Of a DNA stretch of 64,000 nucleotides, positions 21,335-34,074 are shown piece after piece. Both the position numbers and the translations under genes were made by a program. Position 1 is the first letter of the stretch. Each line of letters starts with the position of its first letter. The stretch is from Psococerastis gibbosa (lineage: Eukaryota > Arthropoda > Insecta > Psocodea > Psocidae). Location of the stretch: assembly GCA_963971405.1 (NCBI GenBank), contig OZ020489.1, positions 19,618,290 through 19,682,289 on the forward strand, read 5' to 3'. The notes beneath the pieces are model-generated. The model had not been told where the DNA came from and did not search any database. It saw only the letters and a program-made list of their open reading frames with translations.

Positions 21335-22470
21335 ATTTGTCTTGCTCCAAACGTGACAGATAATTTTTAGCTCTTTTCCCCATTGCGATCCTCTTGTAGC
21401 TGCTCCTTTACCCTAATAGAATGAAGCATGGAAAACTAGAATTTTCTATGAGCATTACGAACTTTTAGGCTCCTCTTATTTTAAGTCGAAATACTTGATA
21501 GTTTATCCAATCAGTGGTAGGTTTTGTTCTGTGGTGTCACTTGGACAGTCTAATTGAACTCACAAGACAGTTTGGTTACAACAAACAGACTTCCTGACAC
21601 CAACTCACTGACCACATTGCCCCGTGAAGTTAACAGAATCCCCTGTTACCACGACAGAATTGTCTTGCTCCAAAAGTGACAGATAATTTTTATCGCTCTT
21701 TTTCCCATTGCGATCCTCTTGTAGCTGCTCCTTTACCCTAATAGAATGAAGCATGGAAAACTAGAATTTTCTATGAGCATTACGAACTTTTAGGCTCCTC
21801 TTATTTTAAGTCGAAATACTTGATAGTTTATCCAATCAGTGGTAAGTTTTGTTCTGTGGTGTCACTTGGACAGTCTAATTGAACTCACAAGACAGTTTGG
21901 TTACAACAAACAGACTTCCTGACACCAACTCACTGACCACATTGCCCCGTGAAGTTAACAGAATCCCCTGTTACCACGACAGATTTGTCTTGCTCCAAAA
22001 GTGACAGATAATTTTTATCGCTCTTTTTCCCATTGCGATCCTCTTGTAGCTGCTCCTTTACCCTAATAGAATGAAGCATGGAAAACTAGAGTTTTCTATG
22101 AACATTACGAACTTTATCTAGGCTCTTCTTATTTTAAGTCGAAATACTTCATAGTTTGTCCAATCAGTGGTAAGTTTTGTTCTGTTGTGTCACTTGGACA
22201 GTCTAATTGAACTAACAAGACAGTTTGGTTACAACAGACTTCCTGACACCAACTCACTGACCCCATTGCACCGCTAAGTTAACAGAATCCCCTGTTACCA
22301 CGACAGATTTGTCTTGCTCCAAAAGTGGCAGATAATTTTTATCGCTCTTATCTCCAGGAATTGCGATCCTTTTGTAGCTGCCCTTTACCCCAAGTGAGTA
22401 AAGCACCTTGCTAACGGACAGCTAGAATTTTCTAGTAACATTGCAAACTTTATTTGTAAAGGTTAATGGC
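21335..22470 (+). repeat. ~325 bp tandem repeat, 3.5 units
   Basis: The block TTGTCTTGCTCCAAA begins units with its G at 21339, 21662, 21987 and 22311, periods of 323, 325 and 324. Units 2 and 3 are nearly identical; unit 4 is diverged and cut at about 22470. Each unit contains a CCAATCAGTGGTAAGTTTTG block and ends in CACTGACC.CATTGC. No open frame is conserved between units. Confidence 0.95.
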
Positions 22471-22574
22471 AATCAGGGAGCTGACAATGGGCTCCGCCGT
22501 AATTGTTCGATGACCATGAGGCCTATGTCTAATGACTATTAACACAACAGGCAATGTAAGTCCAACTAACCCTT

Positions 22575-22800
22575 TGTTAAATTACAAACGTTTAGGCTAC
22601 TCTTACTTTAAGTCCAAATACTTGATCAGTTGTAAGTTTTGTTCTGTTGTATTACATGGACAGTCTAATTGAATTTGTTAAATTACAAACGTTTAGGCTA
22701 CTCTTACTTTAAGTCCAAATACTTGATCAGTTGTAAATTTTGATCTGTTGTATTACTTGGACAGTCTAATTGAACTTACAAGACAGTTTTGTTACAACAA
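22575..22800 (+). repeat. ~101 bp tandem duplication derived from the 325 bp unit
   Basis: TTAAATTACAAACGTTTAGG occurs twice, 101 bases apart. The interior shows GGACAGTCTAATTGAA as in the larger repeat, so a portion of the unit was separately amplified. Confidence 0.85.
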
Positions 22801-22810
22801 ACAGACTGAT

Positions 22811-23544
22811 TTGTTCAAAGATCATACTAGGTAGATGGTGAATTCTGAGTTTTACAAATAAGGCTTATAGGTTAATAGTTTAAGTTGTATTTGTTCATTC
22901 TTCTTCTTTTTTTGTACGTTTGTAATGGAAGAGTATGACAGGAAATAACAGCACTTCCATTCTCGTGTTTCCTTGGATATTTTGTTATCTTTTGTATATA
23001 TGTAAACTACCTGTACAGTTATACTGTATGTGTTTGTATTGCTTGTAGCCTATAGGTAATGTTCTGTATTATAGATTGTTCTTTGGAACTGAATGTGCAT
23101 TTTTAATGGGAAATGCTTCGACAGTACATGAAAATAATAATAAAAAATACGATAATGTTGAAGATTTGAAAGTGTACACATGCGTGTGTCCACAACGTGC
23201 TCACCTTGATCTCTTTGAACGCAGGTCAGTAACACAAATATTTGCGTCATTCTGGAGAAACAAGAGTCCTCACAGTCTGATAATGGCAAGAGTCCAGCGA
23301 ACCATACAAGTAATATGCTCATTGCAGTTTGTTTCTACGCTCTTGTAAAAGGCCATTACAATGCAGCAAGCATTTCCTTCCTCTAATTTTAGCTCTCTTA
23401 CGTTATTAACTTATTGTTGCATTATGTTCCACCAAAACCTGGGACAATTTCATTTTACATTCATTTGAAGCCCATCAGGCTCACTAAGGTACTGAAGGGC
23501 CCCTTCCAGCTTGGCTCTAGGCTGATGCTTACTAAGTTTCCACA
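22811..23544. other. Unannotated stretch
   Basis: Mutually antisense open frames of 90 codons at 23050-23348 have no recognisable motif; coding status cannot be supported. Confidence 0.35.
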
Positions 23545-23728
23545 CAAAGGCGCATTTTGCCTCCAATTTAGGGGGGGGGGGTGTCAGCGGGCAGATTCAG
23601 TGGATTATAACATTTAAAAACATTATTATTTTTAATTCCCTCTGTAAACCCATATTATCTAGTGTAAGTTCATTTAATTTTGCGGGGTCCAGACCCCCTA
23701 ACCCCCCCCCCTCTAAAATCCGCCCTTG
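23545..23728. mobile_element. hAT-like MITE with G tracts
   Basis: The ends are CAAAGGCGCATTTT and, inward from the right, CAAGGGCGGATTTTAGAGGG. Flanking 8-mers are TTTCCACA (23537-23544) and CCTCCACA (23729-23736), six of eight identical. A poly-G run inside the left end and a poly-C run inside the right end match the other G-tract MITEs. Confidence 0.6.
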
Positions 23729-24294
23729 CCTCCACAGGGTCTTATAAGAGCAGACGTTAGCCCTAACGCTTTCATCAAGGTGAAGGGTCTCCTTGTCATA
23801 TTTTGTTACCCTTACTCCGTGAACTAATTCCTCGCGACAAACCTCCCTCCCTGCTGATATTTTCTACCAATCTCTAATAATTAGCATCTATATTTAGTAA
23901 ATTATATTATACTGTATTATTGGATGTTAGATTTTCAATCGATCTGTTTCTAAGTGTATATTCTTGTTTTTTGACGCCGTCGAAAACCGTATGTACCTAC
24001 TTTATGCTTAAAAATGAATGACTAAAATACAGTCTATTGTATACTGTCTATTTAGTACGGAAGTAATGAAGAGGATAGTGTTTAGTTGTACAAGTGGTTG
24101 CAATCAGCTGCTTAGGACAGCACTGTGGCAGCTCGGCCTTCGGCTTCACGTGGGGAGTTTCTCATTCTGATACGCATCTTGCATAGAGTATTTCCGTTTA
24201 CGTTTACGGCAGGAGGGGGGGGGGGTCGAGGGTAAATGTCGCTGTCTGAGTTAAAAATTACGCCCATAACTCGGGGAAGTTAAATAAATTGATT
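23729..24294. other. Unannotated stretch
   Basis: Nothing recognised apart from a G run near 24215. Confidence 0.4.
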
Positions 24295-24524
24295 AATTGA
24301 GGAGCAAACTTTCAAGACGTCACAAATCCATGAAAATTAAAAATTGATTTTATCATCGATTTTCCATCTTCAAGATGGGTTGAATCAGGATTGCTAATCA
24401 AAACAAAAACAAAAAAATTGAACCCAGTCTTCTGCAGGGTTAAAATCTTATATCCCCGTTATAATGTTTCCTGAAAATTTTAAGAAAATCGATTAGTGCC
24501 GTTTTGAAAGTTTGCTCCTCAATT
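24295..24524. mobile_element. Palindromic MITE (230 bp)
   Basis: AATTGAGGAGCAAACTTTCA on the left is repeated in inverted form at the right end (TGAAAGTTTGCTCCTCAATT). It abuts the next palindrome directly, so one may have inserted at the edge of the other. Confidence 0.65.
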
Positions 24525-24899
24525 GTACATCCCATAGGAAATTGTGGGCCGAAATTTAATACCTTTTATTTTTTATTTATAATTAACCAAGCAAGTTATT
24601 AAAGATTTGGCTCATTTAAGTTGTAGAAGACTACCTCTTGCATCATATAATAAGGTATTTTTAATTTTCGAAATTGTTGTTTTTTCATAGTATCTATTTT
24701 ATGTGAAAAGTTATTGTTTATGAATTATTATCATGTTTATGAAAAAACTACAATTTCGAAAATTAAAAATACCTTATATGATGCATGAAGTAGTCTTCTA
24801 CAACTTAATTGAGCCAAATCTTCAACAGCTTGCTTAGTTGATTAAATAAAAAATAAAAAGCTTTAAATTTCGGGGTGCCAATTTCCTACGGGATGTACA
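24524..24899. mobile_element. Palindromic MITE (376 bp), relative of 4041-4443
   Basis: TGTACATCCCATAGGAAATT on the left and TGTACATCCCGTAGGAAATT inward from the right. The arms carry TTTTTATTTTTTATTT and the GAAGACTAC/AGTAGTCTTC block also found in 4041-4443, so the two are one divergent family, though the flanks here are not TTAA. Confidence 0.7.
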
Positions 24900-26935
24900 C
24901 ATTTAATGCACTTGTATAGATTAATTTATCCGCCATAGATATAAGCTTTCCACTAATTCTTTAGAGAACGCAGTCATTGTAACATATTTATAATATACAC
25001 AAGGAAGCATACAACTAAATAGGTTTCTAAATACAGTATGCAACAATTTTTGTATTGTAATTATTTGTTAACCACTAAAGGAATGTAATTGTAAGTAATA
25101 CAATAACGTAGCTACTTGGTTAAAAGAAGAGGTGTGGTGGTTGGTTGCTAAAGACCTGTTTTCTGGTTTACATTTGCCAATGTCTTTGATCTTTGACCAT
25201 AGGGAATACCCCAGCTGGCAACTCGGCTTGACCATTATCAATCTCCTATGCAATCCCAAGTTCCATTCCAATTTTTTGTTACCCCATGTGCAACATAATG
25301 TGAATATGCTGCGCCATAATTTAGTTGTCGGAATTGTTTTAATGTATGGAGCTCATGAAAAAATAGTGTACCATAGGGCAATAGGGCACTAAAATACTCC
25401 TGGACATTGATTTTAGAAAAAAATTATTCTTTTTTTATTTCCCTGTAAGTACTTGTAAGCTATAAGGAAGGATTTCATTGAAAACAATTATGTACATACG
25501 TTGTGGACTAATGAGTATTTCACGTGGTCAGGGGGTTTAATTCGTTCCGGAGAGGTATAATGGCAGGAAATTGTATTTACCATCAGCATGCCATCCGATT
25601 TTATTTATTTGTTATACCTACTGTACGTTGCCTACTATAGAAAAATTATATTTGTCTTGTGCAGTCATAATATTGCTAAAAATATAGTTATTATGTACCC
25701 CTGCAGACGTACAAAGGCGTTTACGTAATAACTTACCCCGGGAATAAGATGAATTCATTCTGAATTAATTAACCCCAACCTGACACGGTACAAATAGTTT
25801 GATGTTTTAAATATTAAAAAATTAAATTATTAAATATTCAATTCAAAAGAATAGGTAAATTATTAGTATACGTAGGTATATACGATATTGCACAATTTTA
25901 ATTTTAAGTTGCAAACATTTTATCTCCCATAATTTATTATAAAATTAGCAATTTGACAACATTAAATCTGCATAATAGGAAAGTCCGTCCTTTGACATGC
26001 TCAAAGAGTCAGCATAATGTCTGATAATTTTTATACGCTTCTTTAAAATAATGATTAATTTGGGTATTCTGACAAAATTCTTGAGAAATCAAAAATGTAA
26101 TATCTAAATTCAGATTTAACCTAAATATTGGAGTGAGTAATCAGATCCATTTGTACTACTAAAACTTTTATGATCTGTTACAGAAATACAGCCTGATGAT
26201 GGTCTAGTTCCAAAACCGATTGCGCTAATAATATTTTAGGAATAGTTGATAATCTTCATTGTGTGTTTGTTTTACTTGCTTAATTTACATGCTCTTGTTA
26301 TTCATGTCCATTAATTGTAAAGGTAATTGTAAACTTTTCTCAATTCTATCGTAGGGCAGCAGTGCCCAGAAATTTGGTTTAGCGGTTTTAAACATTATAC
26401 ATTAGCATACTACTATATTTATTGTTTGTAAAACTGAAAGGCCGGATACATTATAAACATCTGGTTAAAGTAAGTAAGTAGCGTATTGAATATATTATTT
26501 TGTTGTCATGCAGATTGGCCTATATCTGCCCAATTTTCCTAAGAATCTTGTTGACCTTGCATTGTATTTTAATATCAAGATTTTCATCAAGTATAGTTTT
26601 CATGACACATGGTACAGTACATTCACCTTTGTAATGCATTCTGAAATTAACTTTTGGCAGTTGATACACCTACTGTAACTGCGAATGCGAATATATTATT
26701 TGCTAATTACAGTAATAGGTGCCCTGTTACGATTTATGCTAATCTTATAATCGTACAACAGAAGAAATCTCACGGGGTCATATCACAATGCGAAAACATA
26801 TCGTTAGTTGTTGTATGTACTCTTACTTTTGTCCTCTCCGAGACAAGAGTTTGGGGATAACTTACCTGCAGCAATTTTCCAATAAAAGCGAGAGAGAAAT
26901 ATGAGTGGATGAAGTTTATCTAGTTATATGAGGAG
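24900..26935. other. Unannotated stretch
   Basis: No coding exon recognised. At about 26192-26225 the motif CCTGATGATGGTCTAGTTCC then AAAACCGATTG is a half-copy of the ACCGGTTTCGG palindrome core seen at 13120 and 40739. Confidence 0.4.
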
Positions 26936-27158
26936 CTTGGTTACAAACGTGGCCAAAAATGGGGTTTTGATCCGACCTTGCAGAAAATTTTAATGTCCAT
27001 CTGCACGTTGTAAAATAAAGTGACAAAAGCAGCCAGATTGCGCACAAAAGCGCTGAGATGTTAGCTATAAACTTAATGCAATTTTCATCAGAAAATCCGC
27101 TCTCCTGAAAAATTCTACAACTTGGAGTTGGCCATGTTTGTATACAGCCTCCTCATAT
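26936..27158. mobile_element. MITE with ~30 bp inverted ends
   Basis: ATATGAGGAGCTTGGTTACA on the left against ATATGAGGAGGCTGTATACA inward from the right; both go on to AAAC.TGGCCAA. The interior is A/T-rich and non-coding. Confidence 0.65.
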
Positions 27159-27169
27159 CGAAGAGTGAA

Positions 27170-27400
27170 CACATTTTTGAGACTCTCGGGTCCTGTAATG
27201 GATCATGAATCAATGGACAATGCCCCCCCCCCCCTCCCCGTATATGTTTTACCCTTCTTTTTTCCCCACTCTTCCTCTGTTGTTCCTTCTCTATTTAACT
27301 TTTCACTTATCAATAATACAATATTTATTTTTTGGTTTGTAGAGTTATCATGAAAACAAGACTTTATGGTCTTTTGTTTATTTTTCAATAAAGTCGTTTT
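27170..27400 (+). repeat. Dispersed ~210 bp repeat, copy 2
   Basis: Same block order as 16180-16392: GAGACTCTCGGGTCCTGTAA, a C run at 27223-27233, GAGTTATCATGAAAACAAGA, CTTTATGGTCTT, then CAATAAAGTCG. Confidence 0.65.
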
Positions 27401-27648
27401 TCATTTCATTTGCTTTTGACTGTATTAGGCTTATGGTGAGTACAACCCATTTGCATGAGGATGTACTACCCCTGAATTGTTGATCGAGTAACTGAGCTCC
27501 GGATGCCCATCCAGTCCGCCGGGTAAAACCCACTATTCCATGGCTATTTTCTATAAAACTTTTCTCCTACAGGCTTCGCACCAGCTCTTCTCAATCATAC
27601 ATGCGTAACCCACTACACCCTCGAATCCTGAATATACGTGTCTGGTTA

Positions 27649-27799
27649 GGCGGGTATTCCACATACGTCTATCGTCAATGAAAAATTAAAAAATGACGTA
27701 AATTGACGGGGTAGCAGAATTTTTAGTATGTCTTTAATGTCTGCTAAAACGTCATTTTTCAATTTTTCATTGACGATAGACGTATGTGGAATACCCGCC
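27649..27799. mobile_element. Palindromic MITE, copy 2 of 4
   Basis: The two arms are nearly perfect inverse copies, GGCGGGTATTCCACATACGT inward from each end. The loop contains GGGGTAGCAGAATTTTTAGT. Flanks are TTA and TAA, so the expected 3 bp duplication is imperfect here. A highly preserved hairpin indicates recent origin. Confidence 0.85.
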
Positions 27800-28011
27800 T
27801 AACTGACAAAGCATACCTGTATTAAAATGCTCCTAATAAAAATTCCCGCATCGCATAAACATAAACACGAACAGCCGAACACAAACACATACTGTACGTT
27901 CACTTTATGACGCTACCGAGCTGCTGCTATACAAAGCTGCTGTCGTTATGATGTAACGCATGTCCAGCAGCCTGTTCTCACGTTATGTATGGTATGTTTA
28001 TAGGCCCTTTG

Positions 28012-28189
28012 TTATATTACCAAGCCAACCTAGCGAAGCTAAACTTACACTCAACTAGGAGACCCGGAACCACCTGCTTTACATTACATGCCCTCCGAAG
28101 CATGGCCAGAAAATATAGTATACGTGTGGGACTCGAATCAACAACCTTTCGGGATGAAAGTTGGAGTCTGAACCACTACTCGACATGTC
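28012..28189 (-). mobile_element. tRNA-derived SINE, copy 1
   Basis: On the minus strand it begins with a tRNA-like head: GAGTAGTGGTTCAGACTCC (A-box region), then GTTGTTGATTCGAGTCCC (B box). It continues through TTTTCTGGCCATGCTTCGGA and GGGCATGTAA to TAGTTGAGTGTAAG and GGCTTGGTAATATAA. Two more full copies are at 54138 and 54742. Confidence 0.75.
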
Positions 28190-30914
28190 TACATACCATA
28201 AAAATGCGAACTTTTTCGCAAAATTATTCTTTTATAGCAATGGAATCGTGTTGACTCCATCTAATGAGTGAACTTCTTGAAATGTCAGTAATAATGTTTC
28301 TGACGCGGGTAGTAATGTTCCTTATTAAACTATGTAGCTGAAATCCCCATTAACGTACACTGAATGGTTATGATTGGCGCCCCCCCCCCCCAAAGGCAAG
28401 TTTTAGATCCGCCTCTGCAAGCTATACCAACTATGCACTATTTATATTAATAAATCTACAGTTTGCAGAGTTTGCTCCTTGCAATGCTTTGAGCTCTGTC
28501 GGAAATTCTATTGTTTTTGGCTTGTAGGGATGTTGGAAGTTGTAGCACCAGGTAATAAATAATAAAATAATGGCCAGGTGATCATTAATCGTTATATTCG
28601 AATTTCAATAATATGACAATGTCCGTTTAGGTTTTCCTGTTTAGCGCCAAAAGTGACGGTCAACGTTTGGCCATAAACTTGATTTATAGAGGTTATTACA
28701 CAACATGTAATTTACTTATGCACGCCTGCATACCATAAGTTCATTTACGCTTGCAGAGGTAGGGCATGTACTAAACTCTTTTCCATTAATTGGCCGTTCA
28801 TAATTTATTTAAAAATCTATTAAAAACTATTAGCTACACTTCACTTCCACGTGCTAAAAACGCACACCTAGTGAGGGATCCCAATCATCTACGTTGCTGA
28901 ACATACTGTATGTACTATTGTACTATTTGTGAATTAAATGATTATTATGTTGGAGTAAATTAATGTATGTTTTAAATTGTCTTCTTCCTCATTTTTAACT
29001 GAGTAATAGCCTAATAGGCATTACATAGTGAATTTGTATACTGTAATTATCAGTGAACAGGCCTGCTCCTGAAATAATTAGGTTTATTTATTTTAATTAA
29101 ATTAATGTGTTTTACACGTTTCAGCTCGTATGTTTTATTTGTAGAAGTTAAAGGTAAGTGACAACTATTAGTATAAGGGTTGAGGATGAGGGACCCATCA
29201 GGTATACGCTTAATAGCAAAGCGGAGTACACCCACTACGGTTTTTTTTTCAAAAGCAATTTTCACTGGAAATTTCGTGGATCGTGGAACCGTAAAAAACA
29301 GCCCTTAAATTAGCAGAAATGCTCCTTTGCATTTCGATGCATGACATCATTCACTTATACCAATTCTTAATGCCACAGTTTCCCAGATCAACCATACCAA
29401 TCATTTTTTGTACAAATTAAATTCAACTATTGTGACCAATCTGTGTTAAACAGAGGTACACATTATAAATCAAAATGTCATGAAAGCTTTCTTCTGTTTT
29501 TTCTGGCATACGTATTTGTATTCGTATTTGACAGTTCTGCGATTGCTCTATTTAATCGGATATTTGAAGTTTACACTTACCGGTATAAGGTTTTTCCTCC
29601 TCCGATTATCTGTTAGCAAGAGCTTGAGGCGTCTGGCAACTGGTTTCGATGTACGATTATTATAGAGTGCATTTCAGAAAATAACTGCTAGCACGCATAT
29701 AATAAGGAAAATATTATTTCTTATTCATATAGCCGAGGCCAACTTCTTCGGCAAGCTGAATCTGTCTGATATTGATATTTCATTTCCAAGCTGTCAAAAG
29801 TTTCCTACTGGCATTTTTATGCGTGCTCCCAGATACTAGCTCTCAGTCTCATTCAGCAATTTCAGCTCTTCCTTAATTGAATAAATTTCTGAATCCAATT
29901 TGAGCTCGATTGGAATTTAAGCAGATGCATTTCGAAATCTTCGATCTCCAACTTAAAAAAATTAAATAATTTGAATGAATCCATTCATTGAATGCATATC
30001 AGGATACTTACTAGGCCTATATAAAATGTTGATACTTCCGACAATTCTTTAAACCGGGAAAATCTCCCAGAAATTTTTCCAGTTCGTTGACGAAATCGTT
30101 CGGAATGCTTTCAGATCAACCTATAGCCCGGATTCTACTGCTTCATCATGTAACTGAAAGTATTCACAAATAATTTACATATTCCCGAAACAAATGTTTT
30201 CTTTATGTTGTAATTAATTAAATAAACTTGGAAAATATTTCAACATATCTTGTGTAAGCTAAGGTTTTGCTGAGTTTAAGCGTGTCAGAATTATTTCTTA
30301 GCGTGCCACCGTGCCAATGTTTTGCAGACCCTGGTCTAGATCATTTAACTAGGGGGTTGCCAACAAGACTAAATCTGTTGATTGGGTAGACTAATTCAAT
30401 TCAGTAGGCCAACTGGCCTCTTCACAACCATGTTGTTTCTTTAGAAATGTTGAGGTCATAGGGGGTTACTCCAAAAATGATAGGCTTTAATTTATTATTT
30501 ACGATATTTACTACGAAAGTTATCGTAAAAGTAAGACGCCTACGTTGTAGATAATTATTATTTTATGCATATAATAACGGTCACTGAGGATGAGGGGTTC
30601 CAAAGCTGTGGCCAAGTGGTGTTAGCCATAGCCACATACTATGCATCAAAATGAAGAGGAACATTAAAGTAATTTCTTCTTTTTTATGACTACGATTGAA
30701 ATGAGAAATCTTACTTAGTGCAAAAAACGGAAATTCGTGTGCTCTTGCTGTGTGCTGTCAATATTTTGTTAGTATGACTATTTGTCGCAAGATTCAAGAT
30801 ATAAGTAATAGTAACTCTATTATTAACGTCACTACGACTACCATACAATGGGTTACGATCAGCGTGACGCATTTCAACCTATAGTAGAACCTCTATATTT
30901 ATCTTTAGTCTCTA
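28190..30914. other. Unannotated 2.7 kb
   Basis: No gene, splice-flanked exon or repeat termini recognised. A C run at 28379-28390, followed by AGATCCGCCTCTGC, looks like one end of a G-tract MITE without a partner. Confidence 0.4.
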
Positions 30915-30922
30915 TAGTATAA
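30915..30922. repeat. hAT target-site duplication, left
   Basis: TAGTATAA, identical to 34751-34758. Confidence 0.95.
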
Positions 30923-31214
30923 CAGTGCCGGGTTTGGGCTTGTGGGGGCCCGTGGGCCCGAATTATGTGGGGGCCCTTTCTCGGGGAGAAATTTCTAATC
31001 CCCTTAGACGAATATCCCACAATAAATTATAAAATGGTGACACAGGTTGCAAAATCATTATAAAAAAGAAAAGCGATTCTTAGTAATATAAAGTCAAGTC
31101 AATAGTACAATACAAGCCTAAGGGCTACTCAACTAAAGCTGTAGACACTGCGGTGTATTTTTAAAAGGAATAAATTAATAGGTACCTAATTATAAACACA
31201 AAATTTTAATTTAT

Positions 31215-33964
31215 TTAAAGATGCACTCTTCGACTCTTTATTACAGCAAAACTGTCAATTATATCGTCATAATTTAACGCTGCCACTATGTCGTGATTTA
31301 TATTCAGCATTGAAAGATGGCTAAGCCGAGCTTCAGAAGAACTGGTGCGACGAGGATTTTTTATGTGTTTTAGTACGGAAAAAGATCGCTCGCTGCTTAT
31401 GTTGCCACTCATTATAACTAAGTACATCTTCAAAAGTACTTCTACATTGGGAAAGCTATCAGCTACTCCTCTTTCTAAAATCAAATTGTACATGAACCGT
31501 TCAAAACTGATACGTTTTTCTTCGATTATATTGTTTTTTTGTGCATCATCTATCACAAATAATTTCACAAACTCACGAAACTGTACTAGCTCGAAGTACA
31601 AGTTACCGTCCAAGTCACCTGTGTAACAACTCACCAGGTTCTCTGCCCTAGTTTTCAAATCATCAGGGCTTATTTTTTCTAAATATTGTAAAAATCCAAA
31701 TTTCCTATTTATGTCTTCATATGCTGAAATTCTCCGATCCAATGATTGCATAAACTGGTCAATTATGGGAATGAAACTTTCGATTCGGAATTTCTCGCTA
31801 TGACTGAATTCAGCTTCCTCAGTTTTCCCATAATCCAAAGGATTTAGCCTCACATTTCGGATCCGCTTCCGCAAAGTTTCCGATTTATAAGAATTGTGCC
31901 CACACAATTCAACACCCTTTTTCTCATATTCTTGGAAAGAATCCCTAAATTCCCCAATGAAGATCTTAAGGGACTCCATCACACTGATCGAAGTATTAAT
32001 GTCGATTCTTGGATTCTGGAGATTGATGTTTACTGCATTCACCCTTGCCAGTATATCGTTCCAAAGAACAGCGTAAATTGCTATCTCCAACGTGGTAATT
32101 TGCAAATAGAGTCCACTTGCTTGGACATCTTCTTCGGAGAGATCTTTAAGGACTTCTCGTATTTCGTTATAGCCCAAAACTAGGCTATTAGTAGCTTCCG
32201 CTCTTGAGGACCACCGGGTTAAACTGATTCTTTTGGGCACTGGTATGTTGTGGCCATACTTCTTCGCAGCACTTTTTAGAACATTTGAAAGGACGTTGAA
32301 CCGAGCTGTGGAACTTGTAAAAAATACATAAATTTGCTCAAGAAAGCTAAAAAATAATTTCGATTGGGAGCAGGAGTCCATCGCTTTTGTGCCCACTAAG
32401 TTGAGGGAATGATTGAAACATGGAACCCATAAAGCCAAAGGATTCTCATTTAGCACCAAAGTGCGTAGACCACTATATTCTCCACTCATAGCGGAAGCAT
32501 TGTCATACGACTGCCCACGAATATCTTTCAAATCCAGGCCGAACTTTTTTAAAACTTTGTTGAGGCCATCAAATAATTCTTTAGCTTTATGGCCTTGGTT
32601 TGGCATAAAACTAAGAAATCTTTCCTTTGGTGTGCTTTCTTCTAGATACCTGACAATCACAGTCATTTGATCTATATGGCCTTCGTCAGTTGTTGAATCT
32701 ACCGAAACCGAATAATATTTGCAGGCTTTTAAGCGTTTAATTATTTCATCGCTAACTTTGGTGGACATCAGCGCAATTAATTCTTCGCAAATGTGGGCAG
32801 ATAGGTAGTTAACGCCGCCACTACCACTGCCACGATTTCCATGCTTCTCTAAGTGGCCTACTAAAAACGGATCATATTGTGCAATTAGCTCAAGGACTCC
32901 CAAATAATTGCCATTTTTGGTTGATCCCAAAATTTCGTTGTCCCCTCGAAAGGCAAGTCCTCGTCCAGAAAGAAATATTATGACGGAAATCAATCTGTTT
33001 AGAACGTTTCGCCAATAAGCAATGCTCTCCTTCACTTGTGTGGCCAACTCACGATCAATACGCATTGCCTCGTTTGAGAGATGCTTAAATTGGCAAACTA
33101 TTTGCAAATGCGTTACGGTAGTTTCATGTCTTTTCAAACGCTCAGACGCATGCTTCCAGTCAGCAAACCCTTCAGTTGAAAACTGATTTGCTGATTTGCA
33201 GAGCAATTTACAATAAAAGCAGTATAGCTTCCCCGTACTAGGTGAAAAACATAACCAAGAGCGGCTTATAGACTTGCCTGCCTGAGTTTGACGAAGGAAT
33301 AAACTTGCATGGCATTTTCTTCTTTTCACTGCATCTACTTGTCCCAAGCTTTTTTCTTTCAAAATATCTTCATTACAATGCTGAGTTTCCAAATTTCCTT
33401 TCTTGATCCAATAGTCGATGTGTTGTTGACTAAGAACTGCTGGCCACAATCCCACGTCATTTTCTTTGCAAAATCCATCATCAGCAGTATTTTCGGATTC
33501 GTCATTGTTATCAATTACTGCCTACAAGTAAAACAATTACAGTTGTAATTAATTTTGTAAACAATCCTTTCGGCATGGCCGACTCAAGTTTAGGTAGGTT
33601 TAATTCATACAGTAAATTAACAGGAGTCCCCCATTTTTAATTCCATAAGAATTACTGGGGTGAGTGGGGTCGGTAATTTTTGATTGCGGTCACCTTAATT
33701 AAGTAATTAAAGTCAAACTCTTACCTCTTGGGTAGGGCTAGCAATAACTTGAGAAGATGCAGGAAAATCAGAATCACCACTCATCATTTCAACAAAATTA
33801 GAAGTAGAACTAGGAGTAGATGGACCCGTCTCTATTTTTGTTACAAAATCCGTTATACGGCGCGTTTTAGATAAAACATCTTGAATTTTGTTTTCTTTAT
33901 CTGCTGCGATTTTCCGCTTTTCACTGCCGCTTGCATATTCGCGTTTTCCCTTGTGACGATCCAT
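31215..33964 (-). CDS. hAT-family transposase (TTF-type zinc finger, DUF4371, hAT dimerisation), two exons
   Basis: Join exon 1 (33964-33725, 80 codons) to exon 2 (33521-31215, 768 codons plus stop), 848 aa. The 203 bp intron has donor GAG|GTAAG and acceptor TTGTAG|GCA, phase 0. Residues 1-35 hold a basic SGSEKRKIAADKE motif, the usual start of ZMYM1-like hAT proteins. About 166-220 is a TTF-type zinc finger (LYCFYCK ... FADWKHASERLKRHE). About 245-490 is the DUF4371/RNase H-like core with D355 (SVSVDSTTDE), D420 (GQSYDNASAMSG) and the C..H pair in VPCFNHSLNLV. The C-terminal dimerisation block has E791 in NISSERSFSVLKHIK. These are the expected catalytic DDE and insertion-domain residues. 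It should cut and paste its own ends in the nucleus. There is no stop or frameshift. Exon 2 alone would lack an ATG near its start, which supports splicing. Confidence 0.93.
33522..33724 (-). other. Intron of the hAT transposase gene
   Basis: Begins GTAAGAGTTTGA, so read-through stops after three codons, and ends TTTACTTGTAG. Length 203 bp. Removing it keeps phase 0 and joins ASPTQE to AVIDNN. Confidence 0.85.
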
Positions 33965-34074
33965 TATTTCACTACGGAATCAAAAATAAAAATTGTAATA
34001 AATTAGTTTTTTCAGAACTCACTAGCCAGAGCCTAATTATCTAGTCCACTTGTTCCTATTGCCCTACTTAAGAT

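Noticed and set aside
21335..22470. CRISPR array
   Set aside because: Direct repeats are ~325 bp adjoining units with no unique spacers, in a eukaryotic context.
23050..23348. Complementary 90-codon frames as a host exon
   Set aside because: No protein family, no consistent splice flanks, and equal openness on both strands suggests composition rather than coding.
31345..32670. Plus-strand open frames of 60-95 codons inside 31.2-33.5 kb
   Set aside because: Antisense shadows of the hAT transposase exon.
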